A stretch of 8,603 nucleotides of DNA from an uncultured Clostridia bacterium (GCA_937895645.1 CALBKQ010000105.1:1-8603); one strand, 5' to 3'. Counted from the stretch's first letter, positions 1 through 7,324 are shown. Made by a program: numbers and translations. Notes: generated by a model not told the origin, from the sequence alone.

Positions 1-2
1 AT

Positions 3-1169
3 ATGATGGGTTGGTTTGCAACAACAATCTATATGCCTGCAATGACATCTGTTCTCGCTTGGCTTACAGCAAGATATTTCTTGACATTCTTGGTTTCTGT
101 TAACCCTGAATTACAACTTGCAGGTGACCCTGTAACCGGTACTGAAACCTTCTTACTTGCAGGCTTTATTCTTATTGCAGTTTTTGCAGTTAACACTCTT
201 TCTTCAAAGCTTGCCGGTAAACTTCAGATTAGTGCTACTTTTATCAAGTTTATCCCACTTCTTTTGATGGCAATTGTTGGTACAATCTATGGTCTTACAC
301 ACAACCTTGCTGGTGAACCAACATCAATCCTTACTTCTAACTTTGCTACAAGTGCTGGCGATATGTCACCTCTCTTTGGTGCTGTTGTTGCTACCGCTTT
401 CGCTTATGAAGGTTGGATTCTTGCTACATCAATCAACTCAGAAATCAAAGATTCCAAAAAGAATCTTCCTATCGCTCTTGTAGTTGGCGGTATCATCATT
501 ATTGCAATTTACCTCTTCTATTACATTGGCGTTGCAGGTGGCGCTCCTGTTCAGACTCTTATGGACGAAGGCACTGCTCCTGCGTTTACAACAGTATTCG
601 GTAATGTTCTTGGTAATATTCTCAACCTCTTCGTTGCAGTTTCTTGTCTTGGCACACTTAACGGTCTTCTTATCGGTACAATCCGTGGTATGTACTCACT
701 TTCAGTTCGTAACATGGGTCCAAAAGTTGACCTTATGAAACAGGTTGACCCAGCTTCTGGTATGCCTTCAAACTCATGTATCATTGGTCTTGTAATCGTT
801 GCTGCATGGCTTGTTTACTTCTATGGTGCAAACCTTACTGCTACTCCTTGGTTTGGCAAGTTCAGCTTTGACTCATCAGAACTTCCAATCATCACAATCT
901 ACGGACTTTACATTCCAATGTTCATCAAGTTCATGATTAAAGAAAAAGAACTTTCAGCAGTTAAGAGATTTGTTCTTCCTACACTTGGTGTTATCGGTTC
1001 AGCATTTATGGTATTTGCTGCTATCTACTCACACGGTTATATGCCATACCTTGCAGCAAAAGAAGCAGGCGCAGGTTTCAGCTGTCCAGTTCTTTTCTAC
1101 CTTATCGTATTCGTAGTAATTATGGCTATTGGTGCTCTTGTTATGAACCCAAAGAAAAAGGCAAAATAA
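3..1169 (+). CDS. APC-superfamily amino acid/polyamine permease, 5'-truncated by window edge
   Basis: Integral membrane transporter of the APC (amino acid-polyamine-organocation) superfamily, probably importing or exchanging amino acids; the substrate cannot be read from sequence. The reading frame is open to the window edge, so the true start lies upstream, and the first visible Met is internal. Of 388 visible residues, about ten hydrophobic segments can be seen (roughly 12-30, 49-67, 79-98, 122-142, 156-177, 198-225, 258-276, 294-312, 324-342, 360-380), so about two of the usual twelve are missing. The family signature is AFAYEGWILATSINSEIKD near 132-150 followed by KKNLP, the conserved helix 6 and following loop of APC permeases. 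The C-terminus is lysine-rich (NPKKKAK), as expected for a cytoplasmic tail. Codon use favours ctt, gct, ggt and aac/atc, resembling pduL below and perhaps reflecting high expression (inference). A terminator follows directly, so this is the last gene of its transcript. Confidence 0.88.
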   Translation: MMGWFATTIYMPAMTSVLAWLTARYFLTFLVSVNPELQLAGDPVTGTETFLLAGFILIAVFAVNTLSSKLAGKLQISATFIKFIPLLLMAIVGTIYGLTHNLAGEPTSILTSNFATSAGDMSPLFGAVVATAFAYEGWILATSINSEIKDSKKNLPIALVVGGIIIIAIYLFYYIGVAGGAPVQTLMDEGTAPAFTTVFGNVLGNILNLFVAVSCLGTLNGLLIGTIRGMYSLSVRNMGPKVDLMKQVDPASGMPSNSCIIGLVIVAAWLVYFYGANLTATPWFGKFSFDSSELPIITIYGLYIPMFIKFMIKEKELSAVKRFVLPTLGVIGSAFMVFAAIYSHGYMPYLAAKEAGAGFSCPVLFYLIVFVVIMAIGALVMNPKKKAK

Positions 1170-1188
1170 GCTTATACATTTGAATACA

Positions 1189-1229
1189 AAAAGCACTTGT
1201 TATTTTTTAGCAAGTGCTTTTATTTTTTG
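1189..1229 (+). terminator. Rho-independent terminator after the permease gene
   Basis: A perfect 11-bp stem, AAAAGCACTTG (1189-1199) with CAAGTGCTTTT (1211-1221), encloses an 11-nt AT-rich loop and is followed by ATTTTTT. It lies 19 nt after the permease stop and before the next promoter, so it separates the permease transcript from the fkbM cluster. The A-tract on the 5' side pairs with part of the U-tract, as in many Firmicutes terminators. Confidence 0.92.
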
Positions 1230-1237
1230 TTGAAATA

Positions 1238-1246
1238 TGGTATCAT
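1238..1246 (+). promoter_or_regulatory. Candidate extended -10 promoter of the fkbM-HAD-HAD cluster
   Basis: TGGTATCAT (TG at 1238-1239, hexamer TATCAT at 1241-1246) fits an extended -10 element. The -35 region at 17 bp (about 1218-1223, TTTTAT) is poor and falls in the tail of the preceding terminator. A transcript from here would begin near 1253. That is downstream of the upstream in-frame ATG at 1237, and so it favours the ATG at 1276 as the start of the methyltransferase. Confidence 0.45.
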
Positions 1247-1275
1247 ATATGAAGTTTCTGAAAGGTGGTGGAGTT

Positions 1276-2328
1276 ATGTTTGAAGATTTATTGACAACTG
1301 AATCAAGTTGGGATTTTTTGAAGAATACTCCCCTACCTATTGCAGTTTATGGTACTGGTAATGGTGCAGACCGAGTGTTCGAGGAATTTAAGCGTCTTGA
1401 CATTACCGTTTCGGCAGTAGTTGCCAGTGACGGATTTGTACGAAAACGCACTTTTCATGGTTTTGAGGTAAAGAGTATATCAGCGCTTGAAAGTGAAATT
1501 GGTGATTTTGTTATTGCTTTGGCTTTTGCAAGTCCTATACAACAAGTTATTGATAATATTAAGTCGTTATCATTACGGCACAAAGTTGTCATGCCATCTG
1601 TACCGGTTTATGAAAGTGATATTTTCAATAAGGATTTTTTGAAAAAGCATATTGACGAAATTAAACTTGCTTATTCTTATCTGGCAGACGAGCAATCTAA
1701 AAAAGTGTTTGAAAATATAATACGTTTTCAGATTACCGGGGATTTGAACTATTGTTTTGACTGCGAAACCACAAAAGAAGAGGCATACCGTATTCTCAAT
1801 TTAGGTGAAAACGAGAGTTTTCTTGACCTTGGGGCTTATCGTGGTGACACGGTAGACGAATTCTTGAACCACACTAAGTCATACAACAAAATCGTTGCAG
1901 TTGAGCCAGATACAAGAACGTTCAAAAAATTACAACTTAACTGTGAAAACCTTAGAAACTGCATTACTCTTAACAATGCTATATGGAGTGAAAACTGTAC
2001 TCTTACTTTTGATGGTAATAAAGGTCGTGGGGCTTCTGCAAAACCACAAGGTGAAGAAAAAATTGCAAGTTGCGTTGATTATATTACTGAAGAGTATGGG
2101 GATTTTTCATACATAAACATTGATATTGAAGGTACAGAAAACGAAATGCTTAAAGGTGCTGTCAACACACTAAAAAGCAAACCGAAACTTTGTATGGCGG
2201 TTTATCACAAAAGTGAAGATATATTCGCACTTGTAAATAAAATTAAAGAAATGAATGAGGATTACAAAATTTTTCTGCGTCATCACTCACACATTTCATT
2301 CTGGGACACAAATATTTATTGTATATAG
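1276..2328 (+). CDS. FkbM-family SAM-dependent methyltransferase with N-terminal Rossmann-like domain
   Basis: Predicted SAM-dependent methyltransferase of the FkbM family, enzymes that usually O-methylate sugars or polyketides. The acceptor here is unknown; a cell-surface glycan is a guess. The start is ATG 1276, behind AAAGGTGG (1261-1268). An in-frame ATG at 1237 has no visible ribosome site and would precede the likely transcription start. The protein is 350 aa. Residues about 20-110 form a separate nucleotide-binding-like domain with a glycine-rich loop (VYGTGNGAD, 24-32). The C-terminal half is the FkbM domain: FLDLGAYRGDT (182-192) is the SAM motif I, VAVEPD (207-212) has the acidic residue after strand 2, NIDIEGTENEMLKGA (281-295) is the FkbM hallmark, and HHSH (336-339) lies near the end. 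The stop overlaps the ribosome site of the next gene 8 nt on, so these two are very likely co-transcribed. The protein is soluble, with no signal peptide seen. Confidence 0.85.
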   Translation: MFEDLLTTESSWDFLKNTPLPIAVYGTGNGADRVFEEFKRLDITVSAVVASDGFVRKRTFHGFEVKSISALESEIGDFVIALAFASPIQQVIDNIKSLSLRHKVVMPSVPVYESDIFNKDFLKKHIDEIKLAYSYLADEQSKKVFENIIRFQITGDLNYCFDCETTKEEAYRILNLGENESFLDLGAYRGDTVDEFLNHTKSYNKIVAVEPDTRTFKKLQLNCENLRNCITLNNAIWSENCTLTFDGNKGRGASAKPQGEEKIASCVDYITEEYGDFSYINIDIEGTENEMLKGAVNTLKSKPKLCMAVYHKSEDIFALVNKIKEMNEDYKIFLRHHSHISFWDTNIYCI

Positions 2329-2336
2329 GTGGATTT

Positions 2337-3179
2337 ATGGCTATTAAACTTATAGTTACTGACCTTGATGGCACATTTTTGAATAGTAATCACGTAACTA
2401 TTCCTGAAGAAAATATTAAAGCATTCAGACGCGCTCACGATATGGGTATAAAGGTTGCTATTGCAAGTGGCAGGACAAAAATTCTAACTGATTATTTAGT
2501 TGAACAGTTGCCCTTTCTTGACTATCTTATTACTTCAAACGGTGCTGTTACTTATGATTTACACACGGGTAAAGTCGTTTGTTCAACACTTATGAATAGC
2601 ACTCAGTCTATTGAGATTTTTAACATTCTTAAAAATTATAACTTGATTTATGAAATCTATTTTGATGGTAAATGTTATATGAATAATGAAAGTTACGCTA
2701 TGTTTGATGAAGAGCATGTCTCCCCTCACATTCACGCTTTGCTTAAAGATTTTATTAAACCTGTTCCATCTCTTGAAGCTCTTATTAACGGACAAGGTAT
2801 TGAAAAACTTAACATTCTGTCACTTTCAGGTGAAGAAAGACTTGAAATTGAAGAAAAAGTCAGCAAAAATTGTGATGTAGCTTTTGCATCTTCATTCCCT
2901 ATTGTAAAGGGTGTTAATGGTAATCTTGAAATTACTGACACTAATGCTACAAAAGGATTTGCAATTAAAGGCTTGGCAAATGCGCTGGGTATCGGGAGTG
3001 AAAATATTATGTGCTTTGGCGACGGCGAAAACGACTGTTCAATGCTTTTGTATGGTAACTACTCCTTCGCAATGGCAAACGGAAACGACCTTGCTAAAAG
3101 CACCGCAAAATTTATTACTGACACCAACGATAACGCAGGTGTTGCAAAGGCAATAGATAAATATGTATTCGGTGAATAA
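2337..3179 (+). CDS. Cof-type HAD-IIB family phosphatase
   Basis: Cytosolic Mg-dependent phosphohydrolase of HAD subfamily IIB (Cof/YbjI-type), a group that dephosphorylates sugar phosphates, nucleotides or cofactor phosphates. The exact substrate cannot be predicted. The ATG at 2337 has AGGTGG (2327-2332) in front, and MAIKLIVTDLDGT is the typical amino end. The frame extends to a TTG at 2319, but that codon lies inside the previous gene and lacks a ribosome site. Over 280 aa all four HAD motifs are present: DLDGT (D9 nucleophile, D11 acid/base), IASGRT with S44, K206 in NATKGFAI, and GDGEND (228-233) for metal binding. The type-II cap lies between motifs II and III, about 85-190. The length is usual for the family. 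It is the middle gene of a tight cluster: 8 nt after fkbM and 1 nt before the next HAD gene. Confidence 0.9.
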   Translation: MAIKLIVTDLDGTFLNSNHVTIPEENIKAFRRAHDMGIKVAIASGRTKILTDYLVEQLPFLDYLITSNGAVTYDLHTGKVVCSTLMNSTQSIEIFNILKNYNLIYEIYFDGKCYMNNESYAMFDEEHVSPHIHALLKDFIKPVPSLEALINGQGIEKLNILSLSGEERLEIEEKVSKNCDVAFASSFPIVKGVNGNLEITDTNATKGFAIKGLANALGIGSENIMCFGDGENDCSMLLYGNYSFAMANGNDLAKSTAKFITDTNDNAGVAKAIDKYVFGE

Positions 3180-3180
3180 A

Positions 3181-3828
3181 ATGGACATTACAAAATTTAA
3201 GGGTGCAATTTTTGATTTAGATGGCACACTTCTTGACTCAATGCACATCTGGCACGATGTTGATGAAGAATTTTTTAGCCGTAGAAATCTTAAAGTAACA
3301 AAAGAGTATATTGATATAATCAAAAATATGCACTTACCTGCTGCGGCAGTTTACACTAAAGAAAAATACAACATAAAAGAAAGTGTAGAAGAAATTGTTG
3401 ACGAATGGTTAGACCTTTGTGCACAGGGTTACCTTAACAATGTTGATTTGAAAGACGGAGTTTATGAGTATCTTAAATCACTTTACGACAAGGGTATAAA
3501 AATGGCTTTTGCAACTGCAAGTGAAAAAGTAGTTTGTGAAGAAACTTTGAAAAAACATGGGATTTTCGACTTTTTCTCAAGCTATGCTTATGTAAGTGAA
3601 ATCAACATTGGCAAAACTGAACCCGATATCTATTTACTTGCAAGTGAACGAATTGGTGTATCACCCGAAGAATGCATAGTTTTTGAAGACATTATTGAGG
3701 GAATACGTGGTGCAAAAAAAGGTGGATTTACAACTTGTGGTGTTTATGATAAAAGTTCAGCAAAAGACGAAGATGAAATTCGTAAAACTGCAGATTATTA
3801 CATAAATTCCTTTGAAGAATTGTTATAA
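3181..3828 (+). CDS. HAD-IA family hydrolase, beta-phosphoglucomutase-like
   Basis: Cytosolic HAD-superfamily enzyme of the IA (beta-phosphoglucomutase/YqaB-like) group, most likely a sugar-phosphate phosphatase and possibly a mutase. The start is ATG 3181, with GGTGA at 3172-3176 as ribosome site, overlapping the end of the preceding HAD gene; an in-frame ATG at 3163 has no good site. The 215 aa hold FDLDGTLLDS (D12 nucleophile, D14), a helical C1 cap at about 20-90, motif II around FATAS (T112), motif III K145 in GKTEPD, and motif IV VFED (E169, D170) followed by the usual GIRGAKKGG. Residues numbered like K145, E169 and D170 are those I remember from Lactococcus beta-PGM. However, the cap loop SMHIWHDV lacks a clear match to the mutase histidine, which leans toward phosphatase (inference). 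It is the last gene of the cluster. No strong terminator follows, and the pduL promoter starts 18 nt downstream. Confidence 0.87.
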   Translation: MDITKFKGAIFDLDGTLLDSMHIWHDVDEEFFSRRNLKVTKEYIDIIKNMHLPAAAVYTKEKYNIKESVEEIVDEWLDLCAQGYLNNVDLKDGVYEYLKSLYDKGIKMAFATASEKVVCEETLKKHGIFDFFSSYAYVSEINIGKTEPDIYLLASERIGVSPEECIVFEDIIEGIRGAKKGGFTTCGVYDKSSAKDEDEIRKTADYYINSFEELL

Positions 3829-3846
3829 AGTTATACACTTTTACAC

Positions 3847-3875
3847 TTTACAAAATCACAAAAAAGGTCTATTAT
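3847..3875 (+). promoter_or_regulatory. Sigma-A-type promoter of pduL
   Basis: TTTACA (-35, 3847-3852) and TATTAT (-10, 3870-3875) are separated by exactly 17 bp in an AT-rich gap. Transcription would begin near 3882, leaving a leader of about 39 nt before pduL. This gives pduL an independent transcription start although no clear terminator separates it from the HAD gene upstream. Confidence 0.7.
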
Positions 3876-3920
3876 ATAAATAGCAAAATTTGTAAAATTT
3901 TTAAGAAAGAAGAATGATAT

Positions 3921-4493
3921 ATGGAAAAAACAGTTTTAGTTGAAACAAGCGCAAGACATGCTCATATTTCAAAAGAACACCTTGAAATCCTTTTTGGTGA
4001 AGGTTACGAACTTACAAAGAAAAAGGACTTATCCCAGCCAGGTCAGTATGCTTGTGAAGAGAGAATTGCAGTTATTGGCCCTAAAGGTCAGTTCCCTGGC
4101 GTTTCAATTCTTGGACCTGTAAGACCTGCTACTCAGGTTGAAATTTCTGCTTCTGACGCTCGTTCAATCGGTGTTCAGGCAGTTGTTAGAGAATCAGGTG
4201 ATATTGCTAACACTCCTGGTTGCAAGATTGTTGGTCCTAAAGGTGAAATTGAAATCGAAAACGGCGTTATCGTTGCAAAGCGTCATATTCACATGACTCC
4301 TGATGATGCTGAAAAATACGGTCTTGTTGATAAGCAGATTGTTGAAGTTAAAGTTACATCTGATGACAGAACTCTTACATTTGGTGATGTAGTTGTTCGT
4401 GTTAACCCTAACTTTGCACTTGCTATGCACATTGATACTGATGAATCAAATGCTGCACTTTGCAAACCAGGTACAATGGGTGTTATTCTTTAA
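3921..4493 (+). CDS. pduL: Phosphate propanoyltransferase/phosphotransacetylase PduL, non-encapsulated form
   Basis: PduL-type phosphate acyltransferase: it interconverts acyl-CoA plus phosphate with acyl-phosphate plus CoA. Acting on acetyl-CoA it can replace Pta in fermentative acetate formation with an acetate kinase. Two related beta-barrel halves are visible in 190 aa: SARHAHIS (10-17) and AKRHIHMT (119-126). Likely zinc ligands are H13, H15, E74, H122, H124 and H170, with R68 (GPVRPATQVE) as the catalytic arginine. Their spacing agrees with what I recall of the Rhodopseudomonas palustris PduL structure. The protein begins directly at the first barrel, with no amphipathic N-terminal encapsulation peptide, and no microcompartment shell gene lies in the window. 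A cytosolic housekeeping role is therefore more likely than a Pdu organelle (inference). The ribosome site is only a purine-rich AAGAAAGAAG (3903-3912). Promoter and terminator make it monocistronic. Codon use resembles the permease gene. Confidence 0.93.
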   Translation: MEKTVLVETSARHAHISKEHLEILFGEGYELTKKKDLSQPGQYACEERIAVIGPKGQFPGVSILGPVRPATQVEISASDARSIGVQAVVRESGDIANTPGCKIVGPKGEIEIENGVIVAKRHIHMTPDDAEKYGLVDKQIVEVKVTSDDRTLTFGDVVVRVNPNFALAMHIDTDESNAALCKPGTMGVIL

Positions 4494-4562
4494 TTACAAT
4501 ACGGTGACAACATATTACAATATCGTCATAATTGTTGTATAAAAATTTTAAAGTGCTATTAT

Positions 4563-4597
4563 GTGGTTGGTGATGTTAATCTCCAACCACTTTTTTA
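4563..4597 (+). terminator. Rho-independent terminator after pduL
   Basis: GTGGTTGG (4563-4570) pairs with CCAACCAC (4583-4590), followed at once by TTTTTT (4591-4596). The hairpin overlaps the 3' end of the convergent minus-strand gene, whose stop codon sits in the loop (4576-4578). On the minus strand the same stem is followed by ATAATAG rather than a U-tract, so it should work only in the pduL direction. No clear terminator for the minus-strand gene was seen in 4494-4562, where only AT-rich weak hairpins occur (for example ACAACA/TGTTGT, 4507-4512 with 4533-4538). Confidence 0.85.
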
Positions 4598-5391
4598 TTC
4601 AAATAAAATATTATGGGTTTCTGTTCAGGTTTTACGGGTCTTGTTATTGCTTTATAAAAACTATATTTTGCCATTTTTATATAAGGTAGAACATAGAATA
4701 TTGGAATTATTAATATGCAAGAAAGCAACCACCCAATAAAAGACAAGCAATAAAATGCGTATTTTACCGTATTGCCTTCAGTAAGGGTTATACTTTTTTC
4801 AATTATTTTTATAGCGTCCAAATCGGTTTCTGTAAAAATTACAAAGTTGCACATTGAGTATCTTTTAAGAGTGACATAAATAAAACTTGTTCCAATAATA
4901 AAAAGTATTGCAGATGCTACAAAAAGAGTAAGCATTACGCTGAATTTGTAGTCTCCTGAATGTATAGAGTAATAAAGTGTTGCAAAAGTTACTGCGCAAG
5001 GTAACAAATAAAATGCACTCCAAGCGACTGACAGAAAAAACTTCAGAATTGAAACTGTAATTGCAGTTATATATTGACGGTAGTGCAATTTTATTTGTTT
5101 TTTGCTTGTTTGTGAAAAAAAGTATTTATGTGAGTAAATCTGCGAAACTTTCCACAAAACAAATGAAACGCAAACACTTAAAGTGAAAAGTGACGCTTTC
5201 ACATATACTTCATAAGATGAAATAAAGGGGATAAAATCAAAATCTATACCTTTTAGAAAAATATACAAATAATAATTCAGAAGAACAAGTAAAACAATAA
5301 ATACATAAGGTAAAGATGAAATACAAAAACAAACAAAATGATTTTTCAATAAGTTTTTCTGTGCATTCAGTTTCATATATGAAAATTTCAT
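4576..5391 (-). CDS. DUF975-like polytopic membrane protein of unknown function
   Basis: A 271-aa integral membrane protein with no assigned reaction. Hydrophobic segments lie at about 18-46, 64-82, 107-137, 150-175 and 211-240. The last region (SFIGWLLS, then VLPY, then SFYKAI, about 217-249) resembles the conserved end of the DUF975 family of Firmicutes membrane proteins: a SFIGW helix, PY, and an FY pair near the end. The N-terminal lysine-rich amphipathic start (MKFSYMKLNAQKNLLKNH) before the first helix fits the same family. The start at 5391 is supported by AAAAGGA (complement of 5401-5407) nine nt upstream. The gene stands alone on the minus strand, divergent from glmS across a 104-bp gap and convergent with pduL. 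Its last codons and stop lie within the pduL terminator stem-loop. The carboxyl tail RPVKPEQKPIIFYLNKKVVGD is probably cytoplasmic. The family call rests on pattern memory and is moderate; that the gene is real is more certain. Confidence 0.68.
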   Translation of the reverse strand: MKFSYMKLNAQKNLLKNHFVCFCISSLPYVFIVLLVLLNYYLYIFLKGIDFDFIPFISSYEVYVKASLFTLSVCVSFVLWKVSQIYSHKYFFSQTSKKQIKLHYRQYITAITVSILKFFLSVAWSAFYLLPCAVTFATLYYSIHSGDYKFSVMLTLFVASAILFIIGTSFIYVTLKRYSMCNFVIFTETDLDAIKIIEKSITLTEGNTVKYAFYCLSFIGWLLSCILIIPIFYVLPYIKMAKYSFYKAITRPVKPEQKPIIFYLNKKVVGD

Positions 5392-5495
5392 TTTTTTACT
5401 TCCTTTTAGATAATTGCTGATTAAACTAGGTTGTGATTACTCATAACTTATTGTTGACATAAATAAAAGAAATAATACTTAAAGGAGACAGATTT
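5392..5495. other. Divergent intergenic region between the DUF975-like gene and glmS
   Basis: This 104-bp AT-rich gap must hold both start regions. It contains the minus-strand ribosome site (5401-5407), a perfect TTGACA at 5454-5459 and the strong glmS ribosome site AAAGGAGA (5481-5488). No good -10 hexamer lies 16-18 bp after TTGACA (ACTTAA or TACTTA). A promoter there would also start transcription on top of the ribosome site, so I do not call one. The gap is too short for a glmS ribozyme, and nothing resembling its core was seen. Confidence 0.6.
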
Positions 5496-7313
5496 ATGTG
5501 CGGAATAGTTGGTTTTGTAGGCGAAGAAAAAGCAGCACCTATTCTTATTGAGGGGCTTCGTCGTCTTGAATACCGCGGTTACGACTCGGCTGGTATTGCT
5601 GTACGTGACAATGATGTTACCGTAATCAAAGAAAAGGGCAGAATCCAGAATTTACAGACAGAAGTAGAAAAAGAAAATCCGCAAGGCACAGTTGGTATTG
5701 GTCACACCCGTTGGGCAACTCACGGCGCACCTGACAAAACAAATGCCCACCCACACAAGTCTATGAATGGTGTTGTTACTCTTGTGCATAACGGCATAAT
5801 TGAAAACTACATTGAAATAAAAAATGATTTAATCAGTAAAGGTTATGAGTTTGTTTCCCAAACTGATACTGAAGTAATTGCACAGCTTTTTGAGAGTCTT
5901 TTTGACGGTGATGCTCTTAAAACTCTTATTAAAACTGCTGAAAAACTAGATGGCTCTTATGCAGTTGCAATGCTTGTTAAAGGTTTTGAAGACAAGGTTT
6001 TCACTATGAAGAAGGATAGTCCTTTAATTGTAGGCAAAGGCAAAAATGAAAACTTTCTTGCATCTGATATTCCTGCAATTCTGCCTTACACAAGAGATTG
6101 CTATATTGTAAACGATAATGAATTTATTGAGATTTCAAAAGATGAAATCAAAGTTTATGATAAAAGCGGCTGCGAAAAGCCTTGCGAAATCAAAACTATA
6201 AATATGAGTATTGACTCTGCTGAAAAAGGCGGATACGACTACTTTATGGCAAAGGAAATCAATGAGCAACCTCGTGCTGTGCACGATACGGTATCCCCTC
6301 TCATAAAAAATGGTAAAATCGTGCTTCCATTCCAGTTCCCTGAAAACTTTATAAAGGACTTAAAGCGTATTTATATTGTTGCTTGTGGCAGTGCTTATCA
6401 CGTTGGTATGGTGGCTAAATATATTATTGAGGACTTGGCAAGAATTCCTGTAACTGTTGATATTGCAAGTGAATTCAGATACCGTAACCCTATTATCGAA
6501 AAAGGGGATTTATGTATTTTTGTAAGCCAGTCAGGTGAAACTGCTGACACACTTGCATCTTTGAGAGAGGCAAAAAAGCGTGGTGCATTCACACTTTCAA
6601 TAGTTAATGTACTTTACAGTACAATCGCCCGTGAGAGTGACGGTGTAATTTATACAAACGCAGGTGCAGAAATTGCTGTTGCTACTACAAAAGCCTTTTC
6701 TGCTCAACTTGGTGTTTCTTATATTCTTGCATCCTTTTTAGCATACGAAAAAGGGCTTATAGATGAGGAATGTATGAAGATTTTCACTGATGAAATCCTC
6801 AATATTTCTGAAAAAATCAAGGTTGCACTTGAAAGTGATAAAGTTACCGAAAAACTTTCAAAACTTATTGCAACAAAAGAACATGTTTTCTTTATAGGTC
6901 GTGGAATTGACTACCCACTTTGCCTTGAAGGCTCACTTAAGCTTAAAGAGATTTCATACATTCATTGTGAGGGCTATGGTGCTGGCGAACTAAAACACGG
7001 TACAATTTCACTTATTGAAGAAGGCACAGTGGTTGTGGCAATTGCTACTGACAACGCTCTTTTTGGAAAAATGGTATCCAATATCAAAGAAGTTCACGCC
7101 CGCGGTGCTTATGTGATTGCGGTTGTGAAAGCAGGCACAAAGGGTATCAAAGACATTGCAGATGAAGTAATTTTTATTCCTGACGCGTCAAGATATTTAA
7201 CACCATCACTTACGGTTATTCCTTTGCAACTTCTTGCATACCACACAACAGTAGAGCGTGGTCTTGATGTTGATAAGCCAAGAAATCTTGCAAAGAGTGT
7301 TACAGTTGAATAA
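5496..7313 (+). CDS. glmS: Glutamine--fructose-6-phosphate aminotransferase (isomerizing), GlmS
   Basis: Cytosolic enzyme that makes glucosamine-6-phosphate and glutamate from fructose-6-phosphate and glutamine, the entry step to UDP-GlcNAc, peptidoglycan and other amino-sugar polymers. The 605-aa length is normal. Residues 1-240 form the N-terminal nucleophile glutaminase: MCGIVGFVG, with Cys2 becoming the catalytic residue after Met removal, plus RGYDSAG (27-33), RWATHG (72-77), HNGIIENY (98-105) and D124. Two SIS sugar-isomerase domains follow at about 290-425 and 455-590, with CGSA.YHVG (297-304), SQSGETADT (344-352), ATTKAFSAQ (396-404) and EGYGAGELKHG (492-502). The end, DKPRNLAKSVTVE (593-605), is the conserved GlmS carboxyl loop that closes the active site and carries the catalytic lysine. 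The start ATG is 7 nt after AAAGGAGA, the strongest ribosome site in the window. No glmS ribozyme precedes it. Downstream, a hairpin separates it from sigG. Confidence 0.98.
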   Translation: MCGIVGFVGEEKAAPILIEGLRRLEYRGYDSAGIAVRDNDVTVIKEKGRIQNLQTEVEKENPQGTVGIGHTRWATHGAPDKTNAHPHKSMNGVVTLVHNGIIENYIEIKNDLISKGYEFVSQTDTEVIAQLFESLFDGDALKTLIKTAEKLDGSYAVAMLVKGFEDKVFTMKKDSPLIVGKGKNENFLASDIPAILPYTRDCYIVNDNEFIEISKDEIKVYDKSGCEKPCEIKTINMSIDSAEKGGYDYFMAKEINEQPRAVHDTVSPLIKNGKIVLPFQFPENFIKDLKRIYIVACGSAYHVGMVAKYIIEDLARIPVTVDIASEFRYRNPIIEKGDLCIFVSQSGETADTLASLREAKKRGAFTLSIVNVLYSTIARESDGVIYTNAGAEIAVATTKAFSAQLGVSYILASFLAYEKGLIDEECMKIFTDEILNISEKIKVALESDKVTEKLSKLIATKEHVFFIGRGIDYPLCLEGSLKLKEISYIHCEGYGAGELKHGTISLIEEGTVVVAIATDNALFGKMVSNIKEVHARGAYVIAVVKAGTKGIKDIADEVIFIPDASRYLTPSLTVIPLQLLAYHTTVERGLDVDKPRNLAKSVTVE

Positions 7314-7324
7314 ATAATTTTTTT

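Noticed and set aside
1237..1275. Upstream in-frame ATG as start of the FkbM methyltransferase
   Set aside because: It has no ribosome site, overlaps the candidate -10 region, and the ATG at 1276 has a clear AAAGGTGG site.
3829..3846. Terminator after the HAD-IA gene
   Set aside because: Only a 4-bp AAAG/CTTT pairing is possible and no proper stem or U-tract is seen.
4194..4430. Minus-strand frame within pduL, and similar frames inside the permease, HAD and glmS genes
   Set aside because: They are shadows of well-supported genes, with no ribosome sites or family resemblance.
4494..4562. Partial direct repeat TTACAATA (near 4494 and 4515) and weak inverted repeats as an operator or small RNA
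   Set aside because: Repeats are short, AT-rich and imperfect; nothing distinguishes them from chance in this composition.
5454..5482. Perfect TTGACA upstream of glmS as a sigma-A promoter
   Set aside because: No acceptable -10 at 16-18 bp; the hexamers there are TACTTA or ACTTAA, and transcription would begin on the ribosome site.
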